DNA of 64,000 nt from the NCBI RefSeq assembly GCF_037975245.1, contig NC_092579.1:23729166-23793165 (forward strand), read 5' to 3'. Below the pieces are notes generated by a model that made no database searches, was not told the DNA's origin, and saw only the letters and a list, made by a program, of their open reading frames with translations. This DNA comes from Apostichopus japonicus. Taxonomy: Eukaryota; Echinodermata; Holothuroidea; Aspidochirotida; Stichopodidae. How positions within the stretch are numbered: the stretch's first letter is position 1; each line of letters opens with the position of its first letter. A program made the translations under genes and the position numbers. Below, one piece after another: positions 26,101-38,100 of the stretch.

Positions 26101-29100
26101 GACATAGCGATAAATATCGCCATCAACTACGCCGACAGACTACAGGACCTCTCCAAGGTGGAGAGCACGGTGGACGACTCGCTGAAGAGCGCCACCAATA
26201 CGGTACTGAAATTAGCAGGTATGGCAGTCCCGTTTATTGTTTGACATCGTGATTGTCTGAATTTGCGAGAGCTTTGAACATGGTCAAAGAGTCATGTGAC
26301 CTTGCAGAAAAGCTCTATCCAAAATGTTTTGTGTTGATAACTGGAGGTAAATGTATATCTCTTAATATTGCTGTTATGTAATACTTCTCATGATAGTATG
26401 TATCTCTTCTTGCCCACTTTCAAACCCTTTGAAATAGATAGTTAGTACCTACACCTCAACTGTATTCTCCCTTGTCCCCTGATAAGAACTAGTTAGTTTA
26501 AAGCATCTGTTTGTCTTTGGTTCCCGGTTGTCCCACAACCATCTCCCCCCCCAAAAAAAATGCAACCCCCAAAATTAATAAATCTACCGCAAAAAGTTTA
26601 CGATTGATCGATTTCAGTTCTGTCCAAAGATTGATGCTCATTGGTTAATAAAATGATTCCATTCAATTTAAACAGACAGACCCTTTGGGGATAAGTGTCT
26701 ATTCAAATCATGAAGTCATGAAGACCTTTCCCCTCCTAGGCCAGCAAAGTTATACCATTTATGAAACAATTGCTATGAACATAATTTTGAGATGAAAATT
26801 AACTAGTAAACAAAGCCTATTGATATCTTTGTATTAAAGGCAGCAACCTATTTAATCATCTGAGGCATCCCACATGCATTCCAAACCATCTTTTTGTTAA
26901 ATAAATTATACTTTTTACTTGAGCATTCCTTACATAAATGTATCTCAACAGACAACATAGTGACTGCCGCTCTGACGAAATTAAACACCTCGATGGTCAC
27001 CATCGAAGAGGTTACGAACTTTGACATCTACGAAGAAGATTATGACGCAGCTCTTCTGGAACCGGAAGAAGAAAACAAAGATGTTTTGGTATTTATCCTT
27101 CATATTTATCAATATTCTTTCCATTTTTTACCTATGGCTGTTATGATTATTTTATGGAAGGGAGAGAGGATGGGACATTGTTAGTGTATGCTCTCATGAT
27201 CTGAAGAGTAAACTTTGATAATCTTCTCTTGTTTTGACAGACCCAGGCAGAGACCACCATCTCCAAAAGCAACTCGGCTGTTCAAAAGTGTCAGGAGGTG
27301 GTGTCTCAGATACAGACAGTGTTGGAACAGACATTAGTGGCAGATGAAAGCCCAACAGTGGTAGAGACTCCGGGCATCACGGTAGCCTGCGCCAAGACAA
27401 GACCTCTCTCAAATACCACCGATGGTGAGCAGGAGGAATAAAATAAGTGGAGTCAAGTGGGAAGGTGGTTGTAAGGGAATATAGAGTGGTGGTGGGGGGG
27501 GGGAAGGGAATGACAGGCAGAGAGAGAGAGAGATAGATAGAGGGTGCTAAGAGGGCAAGAGGGCACCATGGTAGCCTGCACCAAGACGAGACCTCTCTCA
27601 AATACCACTGATGGTGAGCCAGAGAAATAAAACAAGTGGAATCAGGTGGGAAGGTGGTTGTAAGGGAATAGAGTGGTAGGGGAGAAGGGAATGACTGGCA
27701 GAGAGAGAGATATAGAGGGTGATAAGAGGGTAAGAGGGCATCACGGTAGCCTGCTCCAAGACAAGACCTCTTTCAAATACCACCAATGGTGAGCAGGAGA
27801 AATAACATACGTGGAGTTAGGTGGGAAGGTGGTTGTAAGGGAATAGAGTGGTAGGGGAGAAGGGAATGACAGGCAGAGAGAGATAGAGGGTGGTAAGAGT
27901 GGAAGAGGGCATCACGGTAGCCTGCGCCAAGACAAGACCTCTCTCAAATACCACCAATTGTGAGCAGGAGAAATTAAATAATGGAGTTAGGTAGGAAGGT
28001 GGTTGTAAGGTAATAGAGAGTAGTAGGGGAGAAGGGAATGACAGGCAGATATAGAAAGATGTAAGAGATTCCGTTAGATGGAGTAAAGTTGCTATATGTG
28101 CATGGGGTGCTTGTTGGGAGGGAAATTTGAGATGGCTATGAGTGGAAGGACAAAGATTGGTAGGTCAATGAAAAGTGATAGGCAAGAAAGGGTACTTGAA
28201 GAGGGCATTGATGATATGTCAAAGGATAGGAGGGTTGGAGAGGTTTAAAGTAGATTTGGGGAAAACAGTAGGAGGGAAGTTTTGGAGGAATGGGTTGTGG
28301 AATAGGGGAAAATATAAAACACTAATAAATATGAAAAAAAAATTTGATTAGGGTTAGATTTATAAAGTGTCAATGATTTGTTTCTAATTGTTAATTGTCA
28401 GTCACAATGATGCAGATTAACGAGAACTGTTCGTTTACGTTGCCGATGGTGGATTCCTTCGTGAGGGACGGATTTAATGTCAGCTCTGCAACTGTCTGGG
28501 TTGTTGATGTAAGATTCTAATGTTTGTCTTCTTTCTTCTTATACAACTGCATTGTTTTTATTAAAGTAACTGTTAAGTTATATATCAGTTCTCTTTCACC
28601 CTTTTTTTCTCTTCCACCCTTTTTTTCACCACACCTTTCTGTCTTTGTCCTTCTCCAGTTTATTCCCTACCCCCTTCCCTCAATCCTCTCTTTGTCCCTC
28701 CACTGTTTATCTCCTTCCTCTCCTCTTCCCCCCGTTGCTTTCTTCTCTCAATCCCTTGTCCACTAATCCACTTTCATCTATCTCTTTGTGTTCACCATGC
28801 TCATTAACCTGTCTGTATTCTGTGCGTGTTTTTGTCCCTTCTGTTACTGTTACTTGTCATTTAGCCTCTGAAGAAGATCCTGCTAGGATCGAAACATCAG
28901 GCAAACTTACTTTTACCCATTCTATTACACAGGCTCTCTAGTGGATAAGCAGTTTTGCTAACAGTTTTATTTTATTTTAAGTTATATATCATTCTTTTCC
29001 ATTTCCAACCGTAGTTACTTAAGATACTAGGGCAAATTCTCTGTTTAAAAAACTTTTGTTTTTTTCTCTGCACTAAAAACTTGAATTTTTATTTTCTGAA

Positions 29101-32100
29101 TTTTTTTGAATTTTTTGAATTTTTGAATTTTAATAGTTGAATTTTTATAGGTCAAGAAGTTGGTTGAATTTAACATCTTTTGATTTCTACATACAAATGA
29201 AGCTAGGCATATGTACTTGCATGCCTGGTGAAGGGCATCTGTACAGCTTTAGCATACTGAAAGTTGCTAACGGTGTTCAAGCAGCACTTTTCCTGGATGC
29301 TCTGACCCTCAAATTTCATTCCAAGATATTAGATAATGTTAAATTAAAATAAAATAAAACTGTTAGCAAATGTTTATCCACTAGAGAGAATGTGTAAAAG
29401 TAAGTTGGCCTGCTGTTTTGATCCTAGCAGGATCTTCTTCAGAGACTAAATGACAACTTAATACAGTAAGATGTCACCATTGGGAGGATATGCATTGAGT
29501 TGGGCACTGAAAGGCTTCTTCAAGTTTGAAAATCAGTGACCATTATTTGACTGTCTAGCATATCCAGAAACAATATAGATGACCTTTAAGTGTTGATGGA
29601 AAGCGAAAATTTTAGAACGAAAATGCAGTGAAAATGCAGTGGGTGCATATTGTAAGGGTAGATGGTACGGAATACCGATCTTTACCCAGGGGGTTGATTA
29701 AAAGTTTAGGCAATGAAGTCTAAAATTGACAGAGCTTAATATATCTCCTACTTTAACATGACATTAGATTGTAGCCTTGATAACAGCAGGTTAGAAAATG
29801 AGCTTCTTTTACTGATACACAAGTTTTAATAGCCTAGAGCAGGGGTTCCCTAAATGGGGTGCATGAACCCCCAGGGGGTGTGTGAGTCCATCCCAGGGGG
29901 TTCGTGAGACGTTTCTGAAAGTCAAAACTAGAGTACTTTTTGGTGAACTAAAATCTGATATATCATATTATTTAGTAATGTACAAAAGTCGAATCTATCG
30001 ACAAACTCTTTTTGCGTTCCATACGCTTATGTTGCAATAGTAGTACAGTACCTTACATGTGATAAACAACTGAATTATGAAATATTTGTTCACCTTTTGA
30101 TTTTTTTCATTACAATATTACACTATGAACTTGATCTTTTACGAAGCACTGTTATACGTATTATAGTATAGTAATGACTCAGATCGTGTCTCGAAAAGTT
30201 GGGGGTTCGTGGACAACTCTGACATCCACAGGGGGTTCCTGGGGGGTATAAAGTTAGGGGAACCCTGGCCTAGAGTTTAGTGGAAAGTGGAACCTTAAGC
30301 AATGCCCAAGGGTTTTTCACTTCCTCAGATTGATAGCAATAATTGACAAAGAGAAGCTTAGGTTTTGAGGAGCCATTTTTCTATGTCATAAAACTAATAA
30401 ATGTTGTTTGTGATGATCTCAAGTTTTGCTTCTATTCTTGATATTTTCTTTATTTTTCGATTGAAACTTGATAGATGGCGCTGTTTGGCTACAACATGAG
30501 ACCCTCGGATGTGAAGTCCAGTGTCAGCAGCGAGTCACTGTCAGTCAAGATGAGAGATGTGGACAGCGGAGAAGCTCTGAAGATGAGGAACTTGTCCGAC
30601 ACCTTCCAACTGACTCTTCCCCAGAGGTCGGACTACATAGAGAAAAACTTAGAGAGAAGCAGGACGTACTCCAACCAGAGCAACCCAAAGGGTGGCGCCA
30701 TGGCTGTACATACAATCTGTAAGTTATGTGGACATGTGGAGATGATGTACACACCAGCTGTACGTAAGGGTAGAGGTGTACACACCACCTGTATGTAGGG
30801 GTAGAGGTGTACACACCAGCTATACGTAGGGGTAGAGGTGTACACACTACCTGCATGTAGGGGTAGAGTTGTACACACCAGCTATACGTAGGGGTAGAGG
30901 TGTACACACCAGCTATACGTAGGGGTAGAGGTGTACACACTACCTGCATGTAGGGGTAGAGTTGTACACACCAGCTATATGTAGGGGTAGAGTCGTACAC
31001 ACCAGCTGTACGTAGGGGTAGAGGTGTACATACCAGCTGTACGTAGGGGTAGAGGTGTACACACCAGATGTACGTAGGGGTAGAGGTGTACACACCACCT
31101 GTATGTAGGGGTAGAGGTGTACACACCAGCTGTACGTAGGGGTAGAGGTGTACACACCAGCTATACGTAGGGGTAGAGGTGTACACACCACCTGTATGTA
31201 GGGGTAGAGGTGTAAACACCAGCTGTACGTAGCGGTTTTTATGCATGTCTGCTGTCTTTAAACTGAAGCATGCAGGATGGGGGTAGAGAGGTGGGGGGGG
31301 GGGGCGGGTGGAGTGAGTGGAAACAATGATAGGTGCAGACATGGTGGTTCCAACTTTTGTTATTCTTCAGAAGATTTCTGTTTTTATAAAGTGAGGATAA
31401 TATATATATATATATTTATATATATATATGTATTTCAACAATTCTCATTAATTTCTTAAGCAAAATTGACACCTTATTTCGCAAGGCATTATTTTGATCT
31501 TCTTTCTACAGACGTACCATGGAGTAATGCATTGAGTCTCCATTTTGAAGCAGGAGCATTCCAAGAAATGGAATTGGACGTGGTCTATAACTTCACATTC
31601 CACGTCTTGGTCAAACAGGATTCTCCGCCGAGCTTTTGTAAGAACAACCCCTCTAGTCCAGTCTCCTGTCTTTGTTAAATGTCAGATAAGATGATGTGTT
31701 GTGTGAATTGTCCTAGAGTCTGTTGTTGAATTGGTGCAAAGAAGGTTTGTCAATCTTGAAAACAGGGAAGGTATTTAAACAAGAGCGATCTTCAATCTTG
31801 TCTAACTTCAAGACAATCAGTAATTTTAGTTGCTAGTCATGTAAAATGAACAAAGATGAACGTTTATCTTTAGGTACTTCCTTCCCTCATCCCTTCCCCC
31901 ATCCTTCTGTAACCATAGTAACTTTCTCCTCATGTGGCCATAGCATCATGATCACGTTTATACTCTACCTGTAATTTATTATTTATGATATATTAATTGA
32001 TTTATTGATGTATCTTTATCTTAAGTTTCTCCCTTCCGTCATCCCCTCCCCCATCCTTCTGTAACCATAGTAACGTTCTCCTCATGTGGCCATAGTATTT

Positions 32101-35100
32101 ATGATCACATTGATGCTTTACAGGTAATTTATTGTTTATTGATTGCTTGATTGATTTTTTGTTCTTGTAGTTGACTATGATTTGGAGTGTGATCTGGTGC
32201 AGCAGCTCTGGCTGACCGAGGAGCCTCCAAGGAATCGAAAGAGAACCGATCGGTTCAAGGTGTCCATGAGCGGCGAGACTGAATGCTTCTTTGACAACGA
32301 TCAGCTTGATTTGTGAGTTTCTTATGACTAACGTTATGATCTGTCTTTGAAATGAATTGAAGCAACGATGCCAAAATGCAAATTATTTGCTCTGTTGTCA
32401 TTCAAATATGAAATATGAATTTCTTTTTTAGTCATTGTCACAGTTTTCTGCAAGTTTTAATTTAATGTCAGTTTGCAAACAGAATGTTATAGAAATAGGT
32501 TCAATATGTGTTATTATTGGATGTTGACAAGTTTGCTATAGAGTTTTAAATATGGTTTTGTTAATACCTTCCCTGTCTTGTTGTATAGTTAGATTTTTAC
32601 AATGGTACATAAGTAGTGAACATAGACTAAGAGTTTGTCATCAAATCCTCTCCCTAGTTTGGGTGTTCCTGTGTGATTAACCTCATCAAGTTCATACATA
32701 AACCTAACTGTTATAACCAGTAGAATTTTTGGTTACATATTTTTGCAGTTTGTGTATCTTGAACACGAAGCCTGATTATTAACGGTTATTAATATTGCAT
32801 GAGCATGTATAAGTTTGTTGTTTAGGCTCAGAGAGAATTAAAACTTTTGTCAATTTTTCTCAATAGTTTTTAATAAATAATAATTTTTAATTACTTTTTT
32901 CTTGTTGCTACAGACTTAGAACCAACAGAAGTTCCGTGAACTTTAGAGTTGGAGTATCTCATACGTTTATCGGAAGCGAACCAGCACGAGAGAGCGAAGA
33001 TGCAGCGACTAGTCTCTCAATGACTTCCATCCTCTACAAACTTCGTCCTCAGCTCAGTAAATGTTTCTTTTCATCAGAGACAGGAAAGAAATGGAAGTCT
33101 GTCGGCTGCAAGGTTAGTCTCCTCTTTGTTTTATTCAGTCTGAGTCTGTTTAGTATCCTGCATTAAATAGGTTATTATTTAAGAGGAGAAACAGTGGTAT
33201 GTTTTCTTCAATTAATTATAAATACACAGTTGATGAAGCAGTGCAATTGATGTTATTGGCAGTGATGTTTTTTTCTATGTTATTGGCAGTGTTGTCTTTA
33301 TTTTCATGTTATTGGCAGTGATTTCTTTATTTTGATGTGTGTTGGCAGTGTTGTCTCTATTTTCATGTTATTGGCAGTGATGTCTTTATTTTGATGATAT
33401 TGGCAGTGATATCCCTATTTTGATGTTATTGTGAGTGTTGTCTCAATTTTTTGTTTATTATCAGTGTTGTCTTTATTTTCATGTTCTAGGTTTTACCGAC
33501 CAGTAGCATGCTAAAGACGGACTGTGCTTGCAACCATCTGACTTTATTCGGGGGAGGTTTCTCAATTCCGATTAACAGCATCGACCTCTCAGACTCTGCA
33601 TTCACTAAACTAGATGAGAATCCAGTCGTGTTTGCGTTCTTGCTCGCCTGTCTCTGTGTCTATGCCGTCATCGTCGTCTGGGCTCGAAAGAAAGACAAAC
33701 GAGACCTGGAGAAGGTGAGTCACACTTACAACAATTGTGTTAACTTTGCTTATCATCTCGCCTTAGCATATTCCAGATTCACTTATGTTTTTCTTTAGAC
33801 TGTACGAAGGGTGTGAAGTTGATCCCAAATGTCTAATTTAGTAGGATGTGTTCCTCAGCAGGCAGGGAATTTAACAACTTCAGCTGCAACTCCCGTCTGC
33901 AAAGTAAGCTAGGCTACCTTGAAAGTATGGTGGGTCTAGGCTTGATGTTTCTATTAATAAAAGTAATGTATATATCCAACATTCCAAACGTTGTTAAAAC
34001 TACATTAATGCAAGAATTTTAATAGATAACAAACTCAAATAAATGATAAAATAAGAAGTAGTTGTTGTTTCAATACTACTTTATAACGAGAGGAATATTA
34101 TGCTGCATTTTTATGGAATATTATGCTGCATTAATAGCAGTTTTACAACTTATGGCTTATCAAGATATATGTAGAATTTCCTTGGAATTACTCTTTTTGT
34201 AATCACTCTCTGCCTGCAAAAATTTATAGAATTTTTACTCATTTCTGTTTTTTTTTTGTTTTTGTTTTTTTTCCAGAATGTAATCATAACTTTCTCATAA
34301 ATTTCTCTTTTTACCCCTTTACCTGTCTACCGTATAGACTGATAAAATAGGTTTTGTGGTTGATTTTCTTATCATTTATATATGAAGATATCTCTTTCTT
34401 TTTTTCTTTGTACAATAGTGCTCATAAAACAGTTCCTCCCTCTTCATTTTGTTCCACAGACTGGTGTTACTCCCTTACCTGATAATGACCCTCGGGACAA
34501 GTTCATGTTTGAAGTAACCGTCTTTACTGGATTCAAAGGGAAAGCTGGTTAGTTTTGTCTGGAAGTTATTCACTTAAATATTATCTCTATTTCGAAGAAG
34601 GGTGTAACAACATACCAGGCCTTTACAGATACAGTAGTCATTTTAATGCATCATATAATTTTTTTTTAGTAGTTTACCGAAACTTCACAGTTTGGTGGAG
34701 AGGATTAGGGTGGGTGGGGTGTCGGGAGGTGATAGAATGGGTGCCTATAACTTCCCTGACCTTGGTTGTATTATTTTGTTGCTAAATGAGATCAAAAACA
34801 CAGAAGCTTTATCAAGACTTTTGTACAGGTTTTTTGTCACAGTTCATCAGGTTGCTTCCTAACACGGTATCATCATATTTCATCATATTTCTGCTCTCAC
34901 AACAATTTACTCAATTAAGAGGGGGGCAAAGGTTCTTTGTGACGACTTTAGCATATCAAAATTAGCTTATCTAGTTACAACAGTTAAATACGTTAGAAAA
35001 AAACAGCTTTGCATTGCCATCTGTCTTTGATTGCAATTCATTGCTTGCACTGTGAAGTTAGATTCATAATGGTGAACAGACACAACTTCCTACAGCGATG

Positions 35101-38100
35101 TCTCAAACGATAGGCTAGGCGTTATCGTGTACTAGGCTAGTATGAAAGGTTTTGCTAATTGGAGGCCTGACCAGTCTTTGTGTATATTTAGTATAGTGGA
35201 TTTTTTTGAGTTGAGCCGAACACTACTGGCCGGTGATGAATTGGCAAGGGTATTATGTTGAGACCTGGTCACCAATGCAACCTTTTTTTATGATCTTAAA
35301 CACTGCCCTCTCTCCCTTCCTTCTGTAAGGTACCACTGCCAAGGTCTCCATCAACATCACCGGAGATAGAAGAGAGACCGGACCACGTCCGTTCCTCGAT
35401 AAGAAACGTAAAGTCTTTCAGCAAGGAGGTGTCGATTCCTTCCTCTTGAGTACCCCAGAGTCCCTGGGTGAGCTGCAGTTCCTCCACGTCTGGCACGATA
35501 ACTCTGGCAGCGATGCATCCTGGTTCCTCAGCAGGGTCTCTGTCAAGGACCTGAGGACGGAGAAAGTCTACTACTTCATTGTAGATCAGTGGCTGGCAGT
35601 GGAAGAGGACGACGGCAAGGTATGTTTTTAAATAATAATAATAATAAATGAGACTTGTATAGCGCCAATCAGTAGACAAAAGTCACTGCTCAAGGCGCCT
35701 TAGAGAGAAAGCAGATTAATTTACAAAAGAACAAGTGAAAAGATGGGTCTTAAGTAAACTTTTGAATGTAGAAAGTTTAGAGCAAGTTCGAATGTGATCT
35801 GGTAACTTGTTCCAGAGATAAGAGCCAGAGTATTTGAAGCTTCTGTAACCATAGGTCTTCAAGCGTGGTTTTAGGAACAGTTAGTTGGAGGAACGAAGTG
35901 TGCGAGTGGGAATATATGGCAAGAGAAGTTGTGACAGGTACACAGGCTGTTCCAGTTAATGAGCACAAAAGTTGAGAAGAAGTAGTTTATACTTAATTCT
36001 GTAGCTGATTTTTGACAGGATTCTTGGTTCCACTCCTTCAAGGATATCATGAGGTCCTGTTTACTACTCTAGCGTGTCTTTCTTTTGACTTCAGAGACTG
36101 ACTTTGAAAGAAACAGATTTTGGAAGTACAACCCACTTTCTCAAGTTCTGGTGTGTCTGAACATACCTTATTACTGAACAGTAATGCTCTTTGTAATATC
36201 ACACAGTGAGATCGTCTTAGTTTTGAAAAAAGCGAAGATTTTTTGTCTATAGAACAGGATTGGAAACAGCTGCCTCATGGTTACAAGAATCTCTGCTCTA
36301 CCTGTTGAGCTGTCGAGATGCATCTTTGGTGGCAAATCCCTATACAGCCAATTCTTTGCTGGGGGGCACCAATCAGAAGCCACAGTATCTTGCATACTGT
36401 GTAACCAGAGATCATGCCTCAGTTTCATTCGATAAATCTTAGAAATCAGTGGCAGGGAAGGGATTTTTGAGAGAAAGTTAGCTTTTTCTGTTCATATACA
36501 TCTAAAGGAACAACAAAAAACACTATCTAGGATATATAAACAAGCTGGAAAAGAGGAAAAAAACTTTTGGCTAGAAGAGGATTCAATATGGTCACCTCAG
36601 GATTATAAGCCCTGTGCTTCACCAACTGTGCTACCCAACCCTTAGTCAGTGGTGATCCTATATATTGCCATTTCTCTGATGGTGAGGGTCACAGGTTCAA
36701 TTACTTTTCTAGCCGAAAGTTTCTTTATACTTTTTCCAGGCTTTTTTAAAATATCGATTTTGAATTTAACAATCCTCAATGTAATACGCATTCACACTCA
36801 GGTTACTAAAAATGGTGTGAAGCAACCTACTCACTTGGTAACACTAAGAAATTCTGCCTGTTATATCATAAGGATGACTTTACAGAGAATTGTAGCTTGA
36901 TAAATTCATCATTGTCCTTCAATATTCAGGATTTTTATTGCAAGGATATCTCTGTGTCTGTTTTGGGTTGAACGATAATCACCTCTTAAATCAATGAAAT
37001 GTATGTGAATGCTGCTTTGAATTGCAATTGGTTATGACATCAATCCCGCATTTCTCCTTAATTATTATAATCCATCGTTTATAACTATCAAAGATATTCT
37101 TTCACACTCATATAACCAACAGGACACCGAAGAATGTATTCCAACACCAAATTATTCTTAAAAGAAGTTGTAATTCATTTTAAAACAAGTTATTTTGAGA
37201 CTGCCAAAGTTTAATACTTTCCTATTGACCTTCTCTGAGGAGATGCTTGCTATGTAATTCAATCACAAAATATTTCCCAGATATGTGTCATTGTCGCCTG
37301 CTTTTTGTTTTACATCTTTCGATAGATTGAGAGAGTCTGCCCCGTGGCTGGCAAGAGTGAACTCACGGCCTTCGGCTTCCTGTTCTACAGCAAGAGTAGA
37401 AAGAATCTCAGCGACGGCCACTTGTGGTTCTCCATCTTTGCCCGCCCCTACAAGAGTAGCTTCACGCGAGTCCAGAGGACCACCTGCTGCCTGTCTCTGC
37501 TCTTCACGACCATGATGGCCAACATCTTCTTCTACAACGTGGACATGGTCGACGGCCATCAGACGGAGCTCTTTAAAGTGGGACCTTTGACCTTCACCAT
37601 CGGTGAGATCATCATCGGCTGCATCAGTGGCCTCATGGTCTTCCCCATCAACCTGATCGTGGTCAACATATTCCGGTCGGTCAAACCGCCGCCGAAGAGC
37701 ACCGGTCTCCGCCGATGGATCAAGAGGAAGTTTAAGAGGAACGGTGTGTCCACCATGTACGCGAGAGGAGGTCGCCCTCTGAGTTCTATGACCGAGCATC
37801 GATCCGATTCCTCCATGTCCAACAGACCGCTGACAGCATCCTCCATCAACGGATGGATGAACAACGGCGACGACGACGACGATTTCCTGGCGGAGAATGA
37901 GTTGGAGAGAGAGAGGGATCTCCTGGAGGGAAAGGTCCACATGCCGGTCTACAGCATCAGCGGAAACAACGACGGCCTCAATCCTCTCAGAGACTCTAAG
38001 ATGGACGAGGCTGCCGGCGGAGACCACCGGTTACATTACGAACCCGTAGCCGGTTTCAAGAGGACCGCAAAGAGGAAGAAGAAGAAGCGGTTCCTGTTGC

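Noticed and set aside
30545-31342. 265-residue periodic frame on the minus strand
   Set aside because: Produced by the 31-bp minisatellite and antisense of exon 18.
37263-38027. 254-residue open frame on the minus strand opposite exon 25
   Set aside because: Lies wholly over a well-supported transmembrane exon; composition (His, Asp, Val runs) is that of an antisense shadow, with no domain or splice context.
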